Positions 24,041 through 33,623 of a stretch of 64,000 bases of DNA are shown in pieces. The DNA lies in NCBI GenBank assembly GCA_030706635.1, contig JAUZOD010000014.1, positions 1-64,000 on the forward strand, given 5' to 3'. Position numbers and translations under genes: made by a program. This DNA is from Bacteroidota bacterium. Lineage in GTDB: Bacteria > Bacteroidota > Bacteroidia > Chitinophagales > Chitinophagaceae. The notes under the pieces are model-generated. The model worked only from the letters and a program-made list of their open reading frames with translations. It was not told the DNA's origin and did not search any database. The number at the start of each line of letters is the position of its first letter. The stretch's first letter is position 1.

Positions 24041-25543
24041 TCACATCACGATCCACTGATGACCATCTTTGGCGATCAGGGCCTCTGCATCTTCAGGCCC
24101 CCAGGATCCGGGCGCATAATTTGGGAAAGAAACCGGCGCTCTGTTTTTCCAGGCATCCTGGATGGGCATAATGATTCTCCACGCAGCTTCCACCTGATCT
24201 TTCCGCATGAACAGCGTGGCATTTCCTTCCATGATATCCAGGAGCAGGGTTTCATAGGCTTCGGGCTCGTTGCCATCGTAAGCATCTTTATAACGGAAAA
24301 TCATGTCCACAGGGTTCAGCGTCATGGATTGCCCGGGCCGTTTGGACTGAAAACGAAGGCGGATATCCATCTCCGGCTGAATACTGATGGTGAGCCGGTT
24401 TGGACGCCAGGTTTCGGCCGCTTCCGGAGGGAACGCATAACTGGGTGCCGGGCGGAACTGAATATTGATCACCGTTGTTTTCTCGTGTAATCTTTTTCCG
24501 GTACGGATATAAAACGGTACATCCTGCCAGCGCCAGTTGTCAATATAAAACTTCACGGCGGCAAAAGTGTCTGTTGCAGATTTGGGATCCACATTCTTTT
24601 CTTCCCGGTAGGCTGGTACTTTTTCGCCTTCCATCCATCCGGCATCATACTGCCCGCGTACTGCATATCTGCTTACTTCATCCTTTCCGATCCTGCGGAT
24701 GGCATTCAGCACATCTACCTTCTTATTACGGATCTCATCAGCGTCGAAAGACACAGGCGCTTCCATGGCGATCATGCAGATAAGCTGGAGGATATGGTTC
24801 TGAACCATATCCCGCAGGGCGCCGGCGCCTTCGTAATAAGCACCGCGGCCTTCCGAACCAACGGTTTCTGCCGCCGTGATCTGAACATGATCAATATAAT
24901 TCCGGTTCCAAAGCGGTTCAAAAAGTGCATTAGCGAACCGCAGGGCGATAATATTCTGAACGGTTTCTTTTCCGAGATAATGATCGATGCGGTAGATCTG
25001 TTTTTCATCAAACATGCTCATGAGCAATTCATTCAATTCGTGCGCGCTTTCCAGATCATGTCCGAAGGGCTTTTCAATAACGATGCGCGTATTGGATTTA
25101 TCGGGGGAGATATGTTTTTTTCCTAATTTTTTGGCAATATCGGGAACCAGCTGCGGAGCCACTGCCATATAAAAGATGATGTTCGGATGTGCACCGAATG
25201 CTGCCTGCTTTTCTTTGATGACTTCGCTGATCTGGTTGTATTCTTCATCTTTTTCAGCGTCCATTTTCAGATAAGACACATGCTGGGAGAAGGCTTGCCA
25301 CTGGGCATCGGCCACATCCTTTCTCCTGCTGAATTGTTTGATCCCTTCCAGCAGGTGGGCCCGGTAGTTCTCATCCGAATATTCACTTCTCCCAATGCCG
25401 ATCACGGTAAATTTATCCGGCATCCATTCGTCAATAAACAGATTGTAAATAGCGGGAGAAAGTTTCCGGTAATTCAGATCACCGCTTCCTCCAAAAATAA
25501 AGATGATGGTCGCGGAAGGTCTTTTATGATTTTGATTTTCCAT
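24041..25543 (-). CDS. zwf: Glucose-6-phosphate 1-dehydrogenase
   Basis: 500-aa enzyme making 6-phosphogluconolactone and NADPH. The N-terminal nucleotide-binding motif is IFIFGGSGDLNYRKLSPA (GxxGDLxxRKL), the active-site signature is RIDHYLGKE, and IEKPFGHDLESA is conserved. ATG 25543 (MENQNHKRPS) gives family length; the 27-residue upstream extension lies over gnd and is not conserved. It starts 7 bp after the gnd stop. Confidence 0.95.
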   Translation of the reverse strand: MENQNHKRPSATIIFIFGGSGDLNYRKLSPAIYNLFIDEWMPDKFTVIGIGRSEYSDENYRAHLLEGIKQFSRRKDVADAQWQAFSQHVSYLKMDAEKDEEYNQISEVIKEKQAAFGAHPNIIFYMAVAPQLVPDIAKKLGKKHISPDKSNTRIVIEKPFGHDLESAHELNELLMSMFDEKQIYRIDHYLGKETVQNIIALRFANALFEPLWNRNYIDHVQITAAETVGSEGRGAYYEGAGALRDMVQNHILQLICMIAMEAPVSFDADEIRNKKVDVLNAIRRIGKDEVSRYAVRGQYDAGWMEGEKVPAYREEKNVDPKSATDTFAAVKFYIDNWRWQDVPFYIRTGKRLHEKTTVINIQFRPAPSYAFPPEAAETWRPNRLTISIQPEMDIRLRFQSKRPGQSMTLNPVDMIFRYKDAYDGNEPEAYETLLLDIMEGNATLFMRKDQVEAAWRIIMPIQDAWKNRAPVSFPNYAPGSWGPEDAEALIAKDGHQWIVM

Positions 25544-25550
25544 GATTGCT

Positions 25551-26978
25551 TTAATTGTCAAATGATGCCCATTCGGTATGAAAGATGCCGGGCATATCCA
25601 CGCGCTGGTAAGTGTGTGCTCCAAAATAATCCCGCTGAGCCTGGATCAGGTTGGTTGGTAGTTGCTCGCTGCGATAAGCTTCGAAATAACAGAGGGAGGT
25701 CATGAGACCCGCTACCGGAAATCCGGTTTGTACAGTATGCATGATCACGGTGCGCAGGTGTTGTTGTTTTGCCTGGATCAGGGCAGCTATATTTTTATCA
25801 AGCAGCAGATTGGGCAGGTTCGGATTTTCCTGAAAGGCGGTATAGAATATTTCCAGCATGGCAGCGCGTATAATACATCCCCCGCGCCAGATGCGGACCA
25901 CCTCGGGGAGTGGGATATCCATCTGTAATTCTGAAGAGGCTTTATGCAGCAACGCCAGTCCCTGCGCATAACAAACGATCATAGAAAAATAAAGTGAATC
26001 TGCCAATTGCTGAATGAATACTTCTCTGGGAACTTCAATTTTAAAGTGGGTGGATTTGTACAGGGCAGCGGCCTGAATTCTTTCCTCTTTGGCAGCAGAA
26101 AGATCGCGAAGTGAAACCGCGATATCAATAACCGGAACGGGGATACCCAGATCCATGGAATCCTGGGAGGTCCATTTTCCGGTACCCTTGGCGCCGGCCC
26201 TGTCGAGAATCATATCCACCAGCCGGTTCTCTGTTTTATCGTCGGCCTGAAGGAAAATATCCCGGGTAATCTCCACGAGATAGGATTGTAGCTCACCTTC
26301 ATTCCAGTTTTTATATACTTTATGCAGTTCGTCGTTGTTGAGTCCTTCTCCTTCGTGCAACAGCTGATAAGTTTCGCTGATTAGTTGCATAATAGCATAT
26401 TCAATCCCATTATGAACCATTTTTACATAGTGACCTGCCGCGCCTTTACCGAGATGGGCAACACAAGCGCTTCCATTCACTTTGGCAGCCACAGCTTCCA
26501 GGATGTGTTTTACCTGGGCATAGGCTTCAGGATCCCCGCCCGGCATAATACTGGGGCCGGTGCGTGCGCCATGTTCTCCGCCAGAAATGCCAATGCCCAT
26601 AAAATGAAAGCCTTTATCCCGGACAAAATTCACCCGCCGCAGCGTATCTGTATAATGGGAGTTCCCCCCATCTATGATGATATCTCCTTTCTCAAGCAGG
26701 GGAAGCAGGGAATTGATCACGTCGTCCACCGGTTTGCCGGCCGGAACAAGCATCATGATTTTCCTGGGGACTCCCAGTTGCTTCACCATTTCCTCCAGGG
26801 TATCAACACCCTTTACCGTTGTACCCGGCGTGGCCGAGGTTTCCAATAATTTTCCTTTTTGAAGGTCTTTGTCAAAGCCAATAGCCTTAAATCCATGATC
26901 AGCCATATTCAGCAACAGATTTCTGCCCATCGTACCTAAACCGATCATGCCAAAGTCGAACAGATTATTTTTTTCCAT
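25551..26978 (-). CDS. gnd: 6-phosphogluconate dehydrogenase (decarboxylating)
   Basis: 475-aa enzyme producing ribulose 5-phosphate, CO2 and NADPH. The N-terminal Rossmann motif is FGMIGLGTMGRNLLLNMADHG; the substrate signature is GISGGEHGARTGPSIMPGG; the catalytic Lys lies in GHYVKMVHNGIEYA. Length and the C-terminal helical domain fit the long (homodimeric) form. ATG 26978 was chosen; the upstream extension of 33 residues is not conserved and contains the promoter. First gene of the operon. Confidence 0.95.
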   Translation of the reverse strand: MEKNNLFDFGMIGLGTMGRNLLLNMADHGFKAIGFDKDLQKGKLLETSATPGTTVKGVDTLEEMVKQLGVPRKIMMLVPAGKPVDDVINSLLPLLEKGDIIIDGGNSHYTDTLRRVNFVRDKGFHFMGIGISGGEHGARTGPSIMPGGDPEAYAQVKHILEAVAAKVNGSACVAHLGKGAAGHYVKMVHNGIEYAIMQLISETYQLLHEGEGLNNDELHKVYKNWNEGELQSYLVEITRDIFLQADDKTENRLVDMILDRAGAKGTGKWTSQDSMDLGIPVPVIDIAVSLRDLSAAKEERIQAAALYKSTHFKIEVPREVFIQQLADSLYFSMIVCYAQGLALLHKASSELQMDIPLPEVVRIWRGGCIIRAAMLEIFYTAFQENPNLPNLLLDKNIAALIQAKQQHLRTVIMHTVQTGFPVAGLMTSLCYFEAYRSEQLPTNLIQAQRDYFGAHTYQRVDMPGIFHTEWASFDN

Positions 26979-27303
26979 GCGCGTATTAAAAGGTCCCAAA
27001 ATTAGGTATTTTATAGAAAGATCGTGATGGACCTCTGTGTAGCTATCCAAATCCGGGCCACACAGGCAAGCCGGCATCGCTTGTGCACCCGCTAAAATGC
27101 TTGGAGTTACAAGAAAAACTTTCTATTTTTAACTGCCCGTGCTAAGTTGTTTCACTCCGTTGCATTCCATACCTATTAAGAGCTTCACGTGTTCCCTTAT
27201 ATCCTTGGAATTGGTTCCTGAAACATTTCCTGAATTGATGAATGATTGTTATTGCCGTTGAATCTGGTTATGGAAAATTTTGGTTCAAATTCAACAAGCT
27301 AAG
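26979..27303. other. Divergent intergenic region gnd / T9SS propeller gene
   Basis: 325 bp between divergent genes. Apart from the gnd -7 element near its left end I see no RNA gene, repeat or perfect plus-strand promoter. A one-mismatch TATCCTTG lies near 27202 and an AT-rich GAAAATTTTGG precedes the plus-strand start. Confidence 0.5.
26997..27004 (-). promoter_or_regulatory. -7 promoter element of the gnd-zwf-pgl operon
   Basis: The minus strand reads TAATTTTG, an exact TAnnTTTG match, 18 nt before the gnd ATG. No clear -33 TTG was seen. Confidence 0.5.
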
Positions 27304-30300
27304 ATGATGAAGAAATTTACCCGGTATGCTTCCCTGTGCCTCTGTTTTTTCCTGCACATTGGGCCTGGATATTCGCAAACGGATGTGTTGACGCAGCATA
27401 ACGACCTGAACCGGACGGGATGGAATCCCACGGAAACCATTCTCAACCAATCCAACGTCACCCCAACCAATTTCGGTCTTTTATATAAACGGACGGTGGA
27501 TGATCAGATCTATGCCCAACCTCTGATCGTTAGCGGCGTGACCATTGGCGGCGTAAAGAAAAATGTGGTTTATGTGGCTACGGTGAAAAATACTATTTAT
27601 GCTTTTGACGCCGACGATGGTACCCTCGATCCCTACTGGACGCGGAATTTTACCCCTGCTGGTGAAACAGTTCCCAATGCTGGCGATGTTCATGCTTCTC
27701 TCTGCGGATTTGGTTATACCGATTTTCAGGCTGTTTATGGTCTTGGCCAGGCAGGAAGTTTTGGCATTGTGGGCACGCCGGTTATTGATAAGTCAACCAA
27801 TACCCTGTATTTTGTCAGTCGCTACCGGGACCTGACCGTAGATAATACCTTGCAGGGTTCCAACGGGCACTTTGACGATCCCGACTGGTCTTCTGCAGGG
27901 TTTTATCAGCAGTTTCATGCTATTGATCTGAGCACGGGGGCTGATAAGTTTAACAGCCCGGTAACCATCACCGCTCAGGTCAATGGAACGGGTGAAGGCG
28001 GAACGGTAATTCAATTTGATCCACGCCGTGAAAATCAGCGGGGCGGACTTACCCTCTCCAACGGGATCGTGTACATTGCTTATTCCGGGCATTGTGACAT
28101 GAACAATTACCACGGCTGGATTCTGGGATATAACGCGGCCGATCTCACAGATCAAAAGATTCGCTATGTTACCACGCCGAATGACGGCCGCGGCGGAATC
28201 TGGATGAGTGGAGCGGGTTTGGCGGCGGATAGCAGCGGGAACCTCTACTTTTCCTCCGGAAACGGGAGTAGCGGAAGTAATTCCGGAGATCCCGGCAACG
28301 TGGCATTGAGCGTGGTGAAAGTTACCCCGGATTTAACCAATCACACATTAACCAATGTTTCCTGGTTCAAACGAACCACTTACGACGGCGATAATCAAAG
28401 TGATCTTGATTTTGGAACCGGCGTCGTGCTGATTCCCGGATCCAATATGCTGGTTACGGCTCACAAAAGCGGAATCATCTATTTATTGAAACAAAATATC
28501 CCGGCACCCGGTGGTGAATACCACGAAGCGTCTCCCAATTTCCTGTCGTCCTATGATCTGGGTGTTGGCAGCTCGGCGCAAGGTCATTCCTCTCTTACTT
28601 ATTTCGGAGGTGTTCCAACCCAGTATATTTACCAGTTTTCGGAATACACCCATATAAAGGCTTTCCCGGTCAATGCGGCCGGCCAAACATTGGGCACGCC
28701 GATATCCAATACCTCGGTGCCGACCAATATTAATCTGGACGGGGGATATATGTCGGTCAGTTCAAACGGCACCGATCCCTCAAGCGCTATTCTCTGGGTC
28801 AGTCATTTAACAGGAAGCGGGGGTGCTTTGCACGCCCTTAAAGCAAACGATATAACCCAGGAATTATGGAACTCGGATGCCAATCCAAATGATCTGCTGG
28901 GGCGTTATGCCAAAATGACCTGTGTTTCGGTTGCTAACGGAAAGGTATATGCGCCAACATTTACCAACAGCCTGAACGTTTATGGATTGCTGGCGGCCAA
29001 TACCCGCTGTGTTAATAATGTGGCATTAAATAAAACAGTTACTGCTTCGTCTTCGGATCCTAATTTCCCCGCTTCCAATATAACCGATGGCAATCCCCCC
29101 GGCACACCATCCACCCGGTGGGCGATAAGCGCCTTCACGCATCCGCAATTCGCCTACGTGGATCTTGGACAGCGTTACGATATCTGTAAGGTGCAGATTT
29201 ACTGGAACAATATCAATGACTTTGCCCAGGATTTTACGGTGGATATTTCGGACGATGCCGTAAACTGGACCACGATAAATACGGTGACCGGTAATTCATT
29301 TGCCGGAAGCCCGTTTTTAAATGAATTTAACGAGCACAGTACCGGCCGGTACGTAAGGATGAATGCCACCGGTTTTGCTTCTTTATCCATAGCGGAGATG
29401 CTGGTATTCGGATCTCCGGCGAGCAATTGTGTTCCGCCTGCCCTGGCCAATATGACGGTAACCAACATTACTCAAAATTCGGCTACCCTGAACTGGAAAC
29501 CGGTTACCGGGATAACCGATTATATTGTTAAGTACCGGGGACCGACGGTTAGTAGTTATATTACCCGTCATGTGCAGGATCTTTCCGGCTCCGGAAATAC
29601 TCTGAGTATGAATATCGCAGGTCTTACCTGCGGGTTCACTTATGAGTTTGATGCGCAGTCAGACTGCGGAAGCGGTGTGGTCAGCGCGCCCTCTGTTCAA
29701 TTGTTTACTGCTTTGAATTGCAGCTCGCCCTGCACAAATCTGACGCGGTTTTACCATGGGGATCTGGGAGATATACAAACCGCTGGCATGTCTTGTTACA
29801 ACAGTCCTACGTTTACGGTATCGGGTGCCGGAACCGGCATAGGTGGCAATGGAGATCAGTTCCAGTTCAACTATACCAGTCTGGACAAAGATGAAGAATT
29901 CATTGTACATGTAGCAACACAGGATCAGGTTGGCCCTTCGAATAAGAATCTGGCAGGCATCATGATGCGTGATAGCGTTACGGATATTTCCCGGTTTATA
30001 TTCATTGGGAAAACGGGCGATAATAATCTTTCCCTGATATACCGGCCTGTTACCGGTGGCGCAGCCGTAAGCTCTGCCATACCCAACAGCAGCAATGCCA
30101 ACTATTTCAGAATCGTTAAGGCTGGAACCACCTACAGTGCATTTTATGGGAACAGCAGTGCCGGACCCTGGACGCAAATGGGCACGATTCAGGATCTCGG
30201 ATTCGGGACCCAGACCATTTATATCGGGATGGCTGTGTCCAGTCTGAACTCCACAACACTCTCCACAGCCACTTTTGATAATTTGCTGGAGAATTCGACG

Positions 30301-30840
30301 AATCTGCCCGTGCAGTTGCTGAATTTTACGGCTGTTAATGTCCAGAATCAATATATCTCGCTGACCTGGCAAACGGCTACGGAGGAAAACAATGATCACT
30401 TTGATGTGGAACGAAGCACCGATGGGATTACGTTCACTAAGATTGCTACCGTAAAGGCGGTCGGAAACAGCAGTACCCTTCAGTCTTACTCAGCCGCGGA
30501 TAATGATCCGGCGCCCGGTATGGATTTCTACCGGTTGAAACAGGTGGATTCTGATGGTCATTTTGTTTATTCATCGGTGGACAGTGTCAAATTCGGTTCG
30601 GGAGATGGTCCCCTGGTATATCCGAATCCGGTTCATACGGTGATTACAGTGGTTCCAGGCACCGACCTGATCCGGGAAATAGTGATCTACAATGTTCAGG
30701 GCAGGGCCGTGCAATTTGCCATGGGCAATTCCACCCTGGAGGAAATGAAAGTAAATGTTTATGCCCTGCCTGCAGGCGTTTATATTTTAAAGGTCAAAAC
30801 AGATCCGAAAATATACCAGTTTAAGATAATCAAAGACTAA
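27304..30840 (+). CDS. Secreted multidomain protein: PQQ-like propeller, discoidin, FnIII, T9SS sorting domain
   Basis: 1178-aa exported protein. It has a Sec signal (residues 1-25, ending GPGYSQ); a beta-propeller-like region with PQQ-enzyme-type repeats (about 30-570, for example YVATVKNTIYAFDADDGTLD); an F5/8 type C (discoidin)-like domain at about 575-710 (NVALNKTVTASSSDPNFPAS); a fibronectin III domain at about 720-805; a concanavalin-like DUF1349-type domain at about 820-1000; a Por-type FnIII-like module; and a C-terminal type A T9SS sorting domain (YPNPV... YALPAGVYILKV). It is therefore a surface or released protein, plausibly carbohydrate-binding. The enzymatic function is not evident. 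ATG 27304 is chosen at the signal peptide. Confidence 0.88.
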   Translation: MMKKFTRYASLCLCFFLHIGPGYSQTDVLTQHNDLNRTGWNPTETILNQSNVTPTNFGLLYKRTVDDQIYAQPLIVSGVTIGGVKKNVVYVATVKNTIYAFDADDGTLDPYWTRNFTPAGETVPNAGDVHASLCGFGYTDFQAVYGLGQAGSFGIVGTPVIDKSTNTLYFVSRYRDLTVDNTLQGSNGHFDDPDWSSAGFYQQFHAIDLSTGADKFNSPVTITAQVNGTGEGGTVIQFDPRRENQRGGLTLSNGIVYIAYSGHCDMNNYHGWILGYNAADLTDQKIRYVTTPNDGRGGIWMSGAGLAADSSGNLYFSSGNGSSGSNSGDPGNVALSVVKVTPDLTNHTLTNVSWFKRTTYDGDNQSDLDFGTGVVLIPGSNMLVTAHKSGIIYLLKQNIPAPGGEYHEASPNFLSSYDLGVGSSAQGHSSLTYFGGVPTQYIYQFSEYTHIKAFPVNAAGQTLGTPISNTSVPTNINLDGGYMSVSSNGTDPSSAILWVSHLTGSGGALHALKANDITQELWNSDANPNDLLGRYAKMTCVSVANGKVYAPTFTNSLNVYGLLAANTRCVNNVALNKTVTASSSDPNFPASNITDGNPPGTPSTRWAISAFTHPQFAYVDLGQRYDICKVQIYWNNINDFAQDFTVDISDDAVNWTTINTVTGNSFAGSPFLNEFNEHSTGRYVRMNATGFASLSIAEMLVFGSPASNCVPPALANMTVTNITQNSATLNWKPVTGITDYIVKYRGPTVSSYITRHVQDLSGSGNTLSMNIAGLTCGFTYEFDAQSDCGSGVVSAPSVQLFTALNCSSPCTNLTRFYHGDLGDIQTAGMSCYNSPTFTVSGAGTGIGGNGDQFQFNYTSLDKDEEFIVHVATQDQVGPSNKNLAGIMMRDSVTDISRFIFIGKTGDNNLSLIYRPVTGGAAVSSAIPNSSNANYFRIVKAGTTYSAFYGNSSAGPWTQMGTIQDLGFGTQTIYIGMAVSSLNSTTLSTATFDNLLENSTNLPVQLLNFTAVNVQNQYISLTWQTATEENNDHFDVERSTDGITFTKIATVKAVGNSSTLQSYSAADNDPAPGMDFYRLKQVDSDGHFVYSSVDSVKFGSGDGPLVYPNPVHTVITVVPGTDLIREIVIYNVQGRAVQFAMGNSTLEEMKVNVYALPAGVYILKVKTDPKIYQFKIIKD

Positions 30841-30849
30841 CAGCGCGGT

Positions 30850-31272
30850 TCATTTGGAAAGAGGCAGAATGGGAACCGGGTTGCCCTGATGACAGGTCTT
30901 ACACCAGATCACCCCCCGGGTGGTCATGGTTCCTGTAAGCGAAGTATTGAAATATTTCTTGTTTAGCTTCATAGTCATTCGAAGCATTTCGCGGGCAATG
31001 CGTTTATTCCGGAGTTCATCGGAAACGTAATCAATGTTTAAAACATATCCGTTCTTTCTGCCGGGGTGACAGAATAAACAGTTTACGCCCAACTGAACAC
31101 CAAAGCTTTCCATCACAAAATCCATATTATCGTCACTGATCTTTTTGGAGAGCACTTTCAGGTTTTTATAAACCGGCTTTTCTTCGTCCGGCGGCTTAGC
31201 AGCGAGTATCCCAAGCAGGGTGAACCCCAAAAGGCCCAGGAGTACATTGATTTTTTTTAAAGATGGAGGCAT
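30850..31272 (-). CDS. Small c-type cytochrome (reaction-centre cytochrome-like), copy 1
   Basis: 140-aa protein with an N-terminal membrane helix (INVLLGLLGFTLLGILAA) and two heme sites, CLFCH and CKTCH, separated by about 65 residues. The layout and the KPP...KNLKVLSKKIS start match the short homologues of the photosynthetic reaction-centre cytochrome family (PF02276) found in non-phototrophic Bacteroidota and Acidobacteria. ATG 31272 is preferred over an upstream GTG at 31293. It stops 9 bp from the end of the convergent propeller gene and is a paralogue of the next gene upstream. Confidence 0.85.
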   Translation of the reverse strand: MPPSLKKINVLLGLLGFTLLGILAAKPPDEEKPVYKNLKVLSKKISDDNMDFVMESFGVQLGVNCLFCHPGRKNGYVLNIDYVSDELRNKRIAREMLRMTMKLNKKYFNTSLTGTMTTRGVIWCKTCHQGNPVPILPLSK

Positions 31273-31299
31273 AAATGGAAAAATTCCCGGCACAGGTCG

Positions 31300-31704
31300 T
31301 CAATGATTGCCCGGATGTTCCCTTCCTCTGTGGCAGGTCATGCATTCCACGGTGGGGATTTGCTCATCTTCTTCGTTCCTGTTGTAGTTGAAATACTTTT
31401 TATTAATCTTGGCCGTCATTTTATACATCTTACGGGCAATATTCTTTTCCGGTTTTTCATCGCTGGCAAAATCGAGGTGATGGTTGCTGCTGTCCTTACT
31501 CGCCGCATGACAAAAATTGCATTTTACACCCAAAGCTTCTTTAAAATGATCCATCACTTTGTCCAGATCCTCCTTGCTGATGTTCTTCGGAAGTATTTTC
31601 AGATTTTTAAACTTATGCTCTTCCGGTGGTTTGGTAGCGGCTATACCGCCGATGATAACAAGACTTAATATTAACGCTACTCCGGTTTTTCTGCTGAAGA
31701 TCAT
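31300..31704 (-). CDS. Small c-type cytochrome (reaction-centre cytochrome-like), copy 2
   Basis: 134-aa paralogue of the adjacent gene: N-terminal anchor (TGVALILSLVIIGGIAA), the shared KPPEEHKFKNLKILPKNIS start, heme sites CNFCH and CMTCH, and the shared ARKMYKMTAKINKKYFN helix. ATG 31704 begins at the anchor; the upstream open frame overlaps the divergent MFS gene and is unlikely to be translated. The two cytochromes are probably cotranscribed and may form a periplasmic electron-transfer pair; partners are unknown. Confidence 0.85.
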   Translation of the reverse strand: MIFSRKTGVALILSLVIIGGIAATKPPEEHKFKNLKILPKNISKEDLDKVMDHFKEALGVKCNFCHAASKDSSNHHLDFASDEKPEKNIARKMYKMTAKINKKYFNYNRNEEDEQIPTVECMTCHRGREHPGNH

Positions 31705-31843
31705 ATCATCTGATTTTAATTCTAAGCTAGTTAATATTTCTGAAAGCCTGATACGATGGAGAATTAAAAAATGCAGTTGGGTGAAACGTTCTTCGGGAAA
31801 TGCTGATCCCGATTGATTTTTTCCCTTATTTTGCATCCCCTTT

Positions 31844-33049
31844 ATGGTAAAAAAACAGGCTGCCATCGGATTTATTTTCATCACCCTGCTGATTGATGTC
31901 ATCGGCTGGGGGCTGATCATTCCCGTTATGCCCCAGCTTATTTCCGGTTTGAAACATATTCCGGTGAATCAGGCGAGCAGGGAGGGTGGCTTGCTGCTTT
32001 TTGTTTATGCTTTTATGCAATTTATCTGTGCTCCCATTCTGGGTAATCTGAGTGATCAGTATGGACGTCGCCCGGTACTGCTTTTTTCTTTATTTGGATT
32101 CGGGATAGACTATATATTTATGGGTTTTGCACCGTCCTTCGGATGGTTGTTCCTGGGCAGAACCATTTCGGGTATTACCGGGGCGAGTTTTACCACTGCC
32201 TCGGCCTATATAGCGGATATCAGCGACGAGAAAACGCGGGCAAAAAATTTCGGTTTGGTGGGTGCAGCTTTTGGCCTCGGCTTTATTATCGGTCCCGCCA
32301 TCGGTGGTTTGTTAAGTGGCTGGGGTATCCGTGCGCCATTTTATGCTGCCGCCATCCTTACCCTGATCAATTGGTTATACGGTTATTTTGTACTTCCGGA
32401 ATCCCTGAGCCTGGAACATCGCCGTCAGTTTCAGTGGAAAAGGGCAAATCCGCTGGGCTCCCTGATGCACCTGAAAAATTATCCTGCACTTGGGGGACTG
32501 ATCTTTTCCCTCGCGCTGGTTTATCTGGGCTCTCATGCCGTTCAAAGTAACTGGAGTTATTTTACGATGTACCGGTTCAAATGGACGGCCAAAACGGTGG
32601 GTATCTCTCTGGCGGTTGTGGGTGCCCTGGTAGCCCTGGTGCAGGGCGTGCTCATTCGCTGGATTACCCCGAAAATCGGGAATAAAAGAAGTATTTATAT
32701 CGGGCTGTTATTGTATGCCGGCGGAATGTTTCTCTTCGCTTTTGCTTCGCAAAGCTGGATGATGTTTGTATTCCTGATCCCGTATTGTTTGGGAGGAATC
32801 GCAGGACCTGCTCTGCAAGCGACTATGTCCGGTCACGTTCCACCCAATGCGCAGGGCGAACTGCAGGGCGCCCTTACCAGCGTGATGAGTCTTACGGCCA
32901 TTTTCGGACCGCTGCTCATGACCAATCTGTTTGCTTATTTTACCAGTGTACAGGCCCCCCTGTTATTCCCGGGCGCACCGTTCCTGCTCGGTGGACTGTT
33001 AATGTTAATAAGCAGCATGGTGGCCTATAAAAGTTTAAAACAGTATTGA
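31844..33049 (+). CDS. MFS transporter, TetA/TCR-like
   Basis: 401-aa twelve-helix major facilitator. The loop 2-3 signature is [14 protein letters not shown], helix 5 contains [17 protein letters not shown] (antiporter motif C), and the start [21 protein letters not shown] is typical of TetA-type drug:H+ antiporters. Substrate cannot be assigned; in Bacteroidota these are often annotated as TCR/Tet without conferring tetracycline resistance. It is divergent from the cytochrome pair. Confidence 0.88.
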   Translation: MVKKQAAIGFIFITLLIDVIGWGLIIPVMPQLISGLKHIPVNQASREGGLLLFVYAFMQFICAPILGNLSDQYGRRPVLLFSLFGFGIDYIFMGFAPSFGWLFLGRTISGITGASFTTASAYIADISDEKTRAKNFGLVGAAFGLGFIIGPAIGGLLSGWGIRAPFYAAAILTLINWLYGYFVLPESLSLEHRRQFQWKRANPLGSLMHLKNYPALGGLIFSLALVYLGSHAVQSNWSYFTMYRFKWTAKTVGISLAVVGALVALVQGVLIRWITPKIGNKRSIYIGLLLYAGGMFLFAFASQSWMMFVFLIPYCLGGIAGPALQATMSGHVPPNAQGELQGALTSVMSLTAIFGPLLMTNLFAYFTSVQAPLLFPGAPFLLGGLLMLISSMVAYKSLKQY

Positions 33050-33075
33050 TATTCCGGAAATTCCGCGTATATTTG
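33046..33075 (+). promoter_or_regulatory. Promoter of the RRM gene
   Basis: TTG (33046-33048), a 19-nt spacer and TATATTTG (33068-33075), both matching the Bacteroidota consensus. The -33 overlaps the MFS stop codon. The implied leader is about 120 nt. Confidence 0.7.
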
Positions 33076-33204
33076 CAGCGTTAAGTTGATAGGCATTTAG
33101 TAAGTAAACAAACATTCTGCTACGCAATCTTCAGTACGGTTAGTTGGTCTTCTTTACTCCTGCTTTTTGTCAGCTGTATTTTTTAATTAATCTTTTATTT
33201 AAGT

Positions 33205-33534
33205 ATGAACATTTATGTTTCAAATTTAAGCTTCAACGTAACCGATGAAGACTTAAACGAGTATTTTGCAGAGTACGGTGAAGTTTCATCTGCTAAAGTT
33301 ATTTTAGACAAGTTCACTCAGAAATCACGTGGATTTGCCTTTGTTGAAATGTCAGACGAAGAAGCTGCAAAAAAAGCAATCCAGGAACTGGATGGCGCTT
33401 CAGTAGATGGCAGAACAATCAATGTTTCTGTCGCTAAACCCCGCGAAGAACGCACTGGCGGCGGCGGTAACAGAACCGGCGGTGGCGGTGGTAATTTCCA
33501 GAAGAGAAATAACTTCAGCAACAGCAGATATTAA
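33205..33534 (+). CDS. RRM RNA-binding protein
   Basis: 109-aa protein with a single RNA recognition motif: RNP2 IYVSNL at residues 3-8 and RNP1 RGFAFVEM near residues 42-49. The C-terminal tail is Gly/Arg/Asn-rich (GGGGNRTGGGGGNFQKRNNF). Such small bacterial RRM proteins are abundant and often cold-induced. The AT-rich leader of about 120 nt is consistent with post-transcriptional control (inference). Confidence 0.93.
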   Translation: MNIYVSNLSFNVTDEDLNEYFAEYGEVSSAKVILDKFTQKSRGFAFVEMSDEEAAKKAIQELDGASVDGRTINVSVAKPREERTGGGGNRTGGGGGNFQKRNNFSNSRY

Positions 33535-33548
33535 TCTCCTTTAGTTAA

Positions 33549-33597
33549 ATAGCCGTTGGTTCAGGAGATAATCCTGAATCAACGGCTATTTTTTTTA
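33549..33597 (+). terminator. Rho-independent terminator after the RRM gene
   Basis: AATAGCCGTTGGTTCAGGA and TCCTGAATCAACGGCTATT form a stem of about 18 pairs around a short loop, followed by a run of eight T. The A/T-rich left flank could make it serve the convergent lipoprotein gene too. Confidence 0.88.
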
Positions 33598-33623
33598 GAA
33601 AAACAATCCATCTGAAACCGGTT

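Noticed and set aside
29659-30399. 246-aa minus-strand frame inside the T9SS protein gene
   Set aside because: Shadow of a real coding region with clear domains on the plus strand.
31705-31920. N-terminal extension of the second cytochrome
   Set aside because: Overlaps the divergent MFS gene; the membrane anchor begins exactly at ATG 31704.
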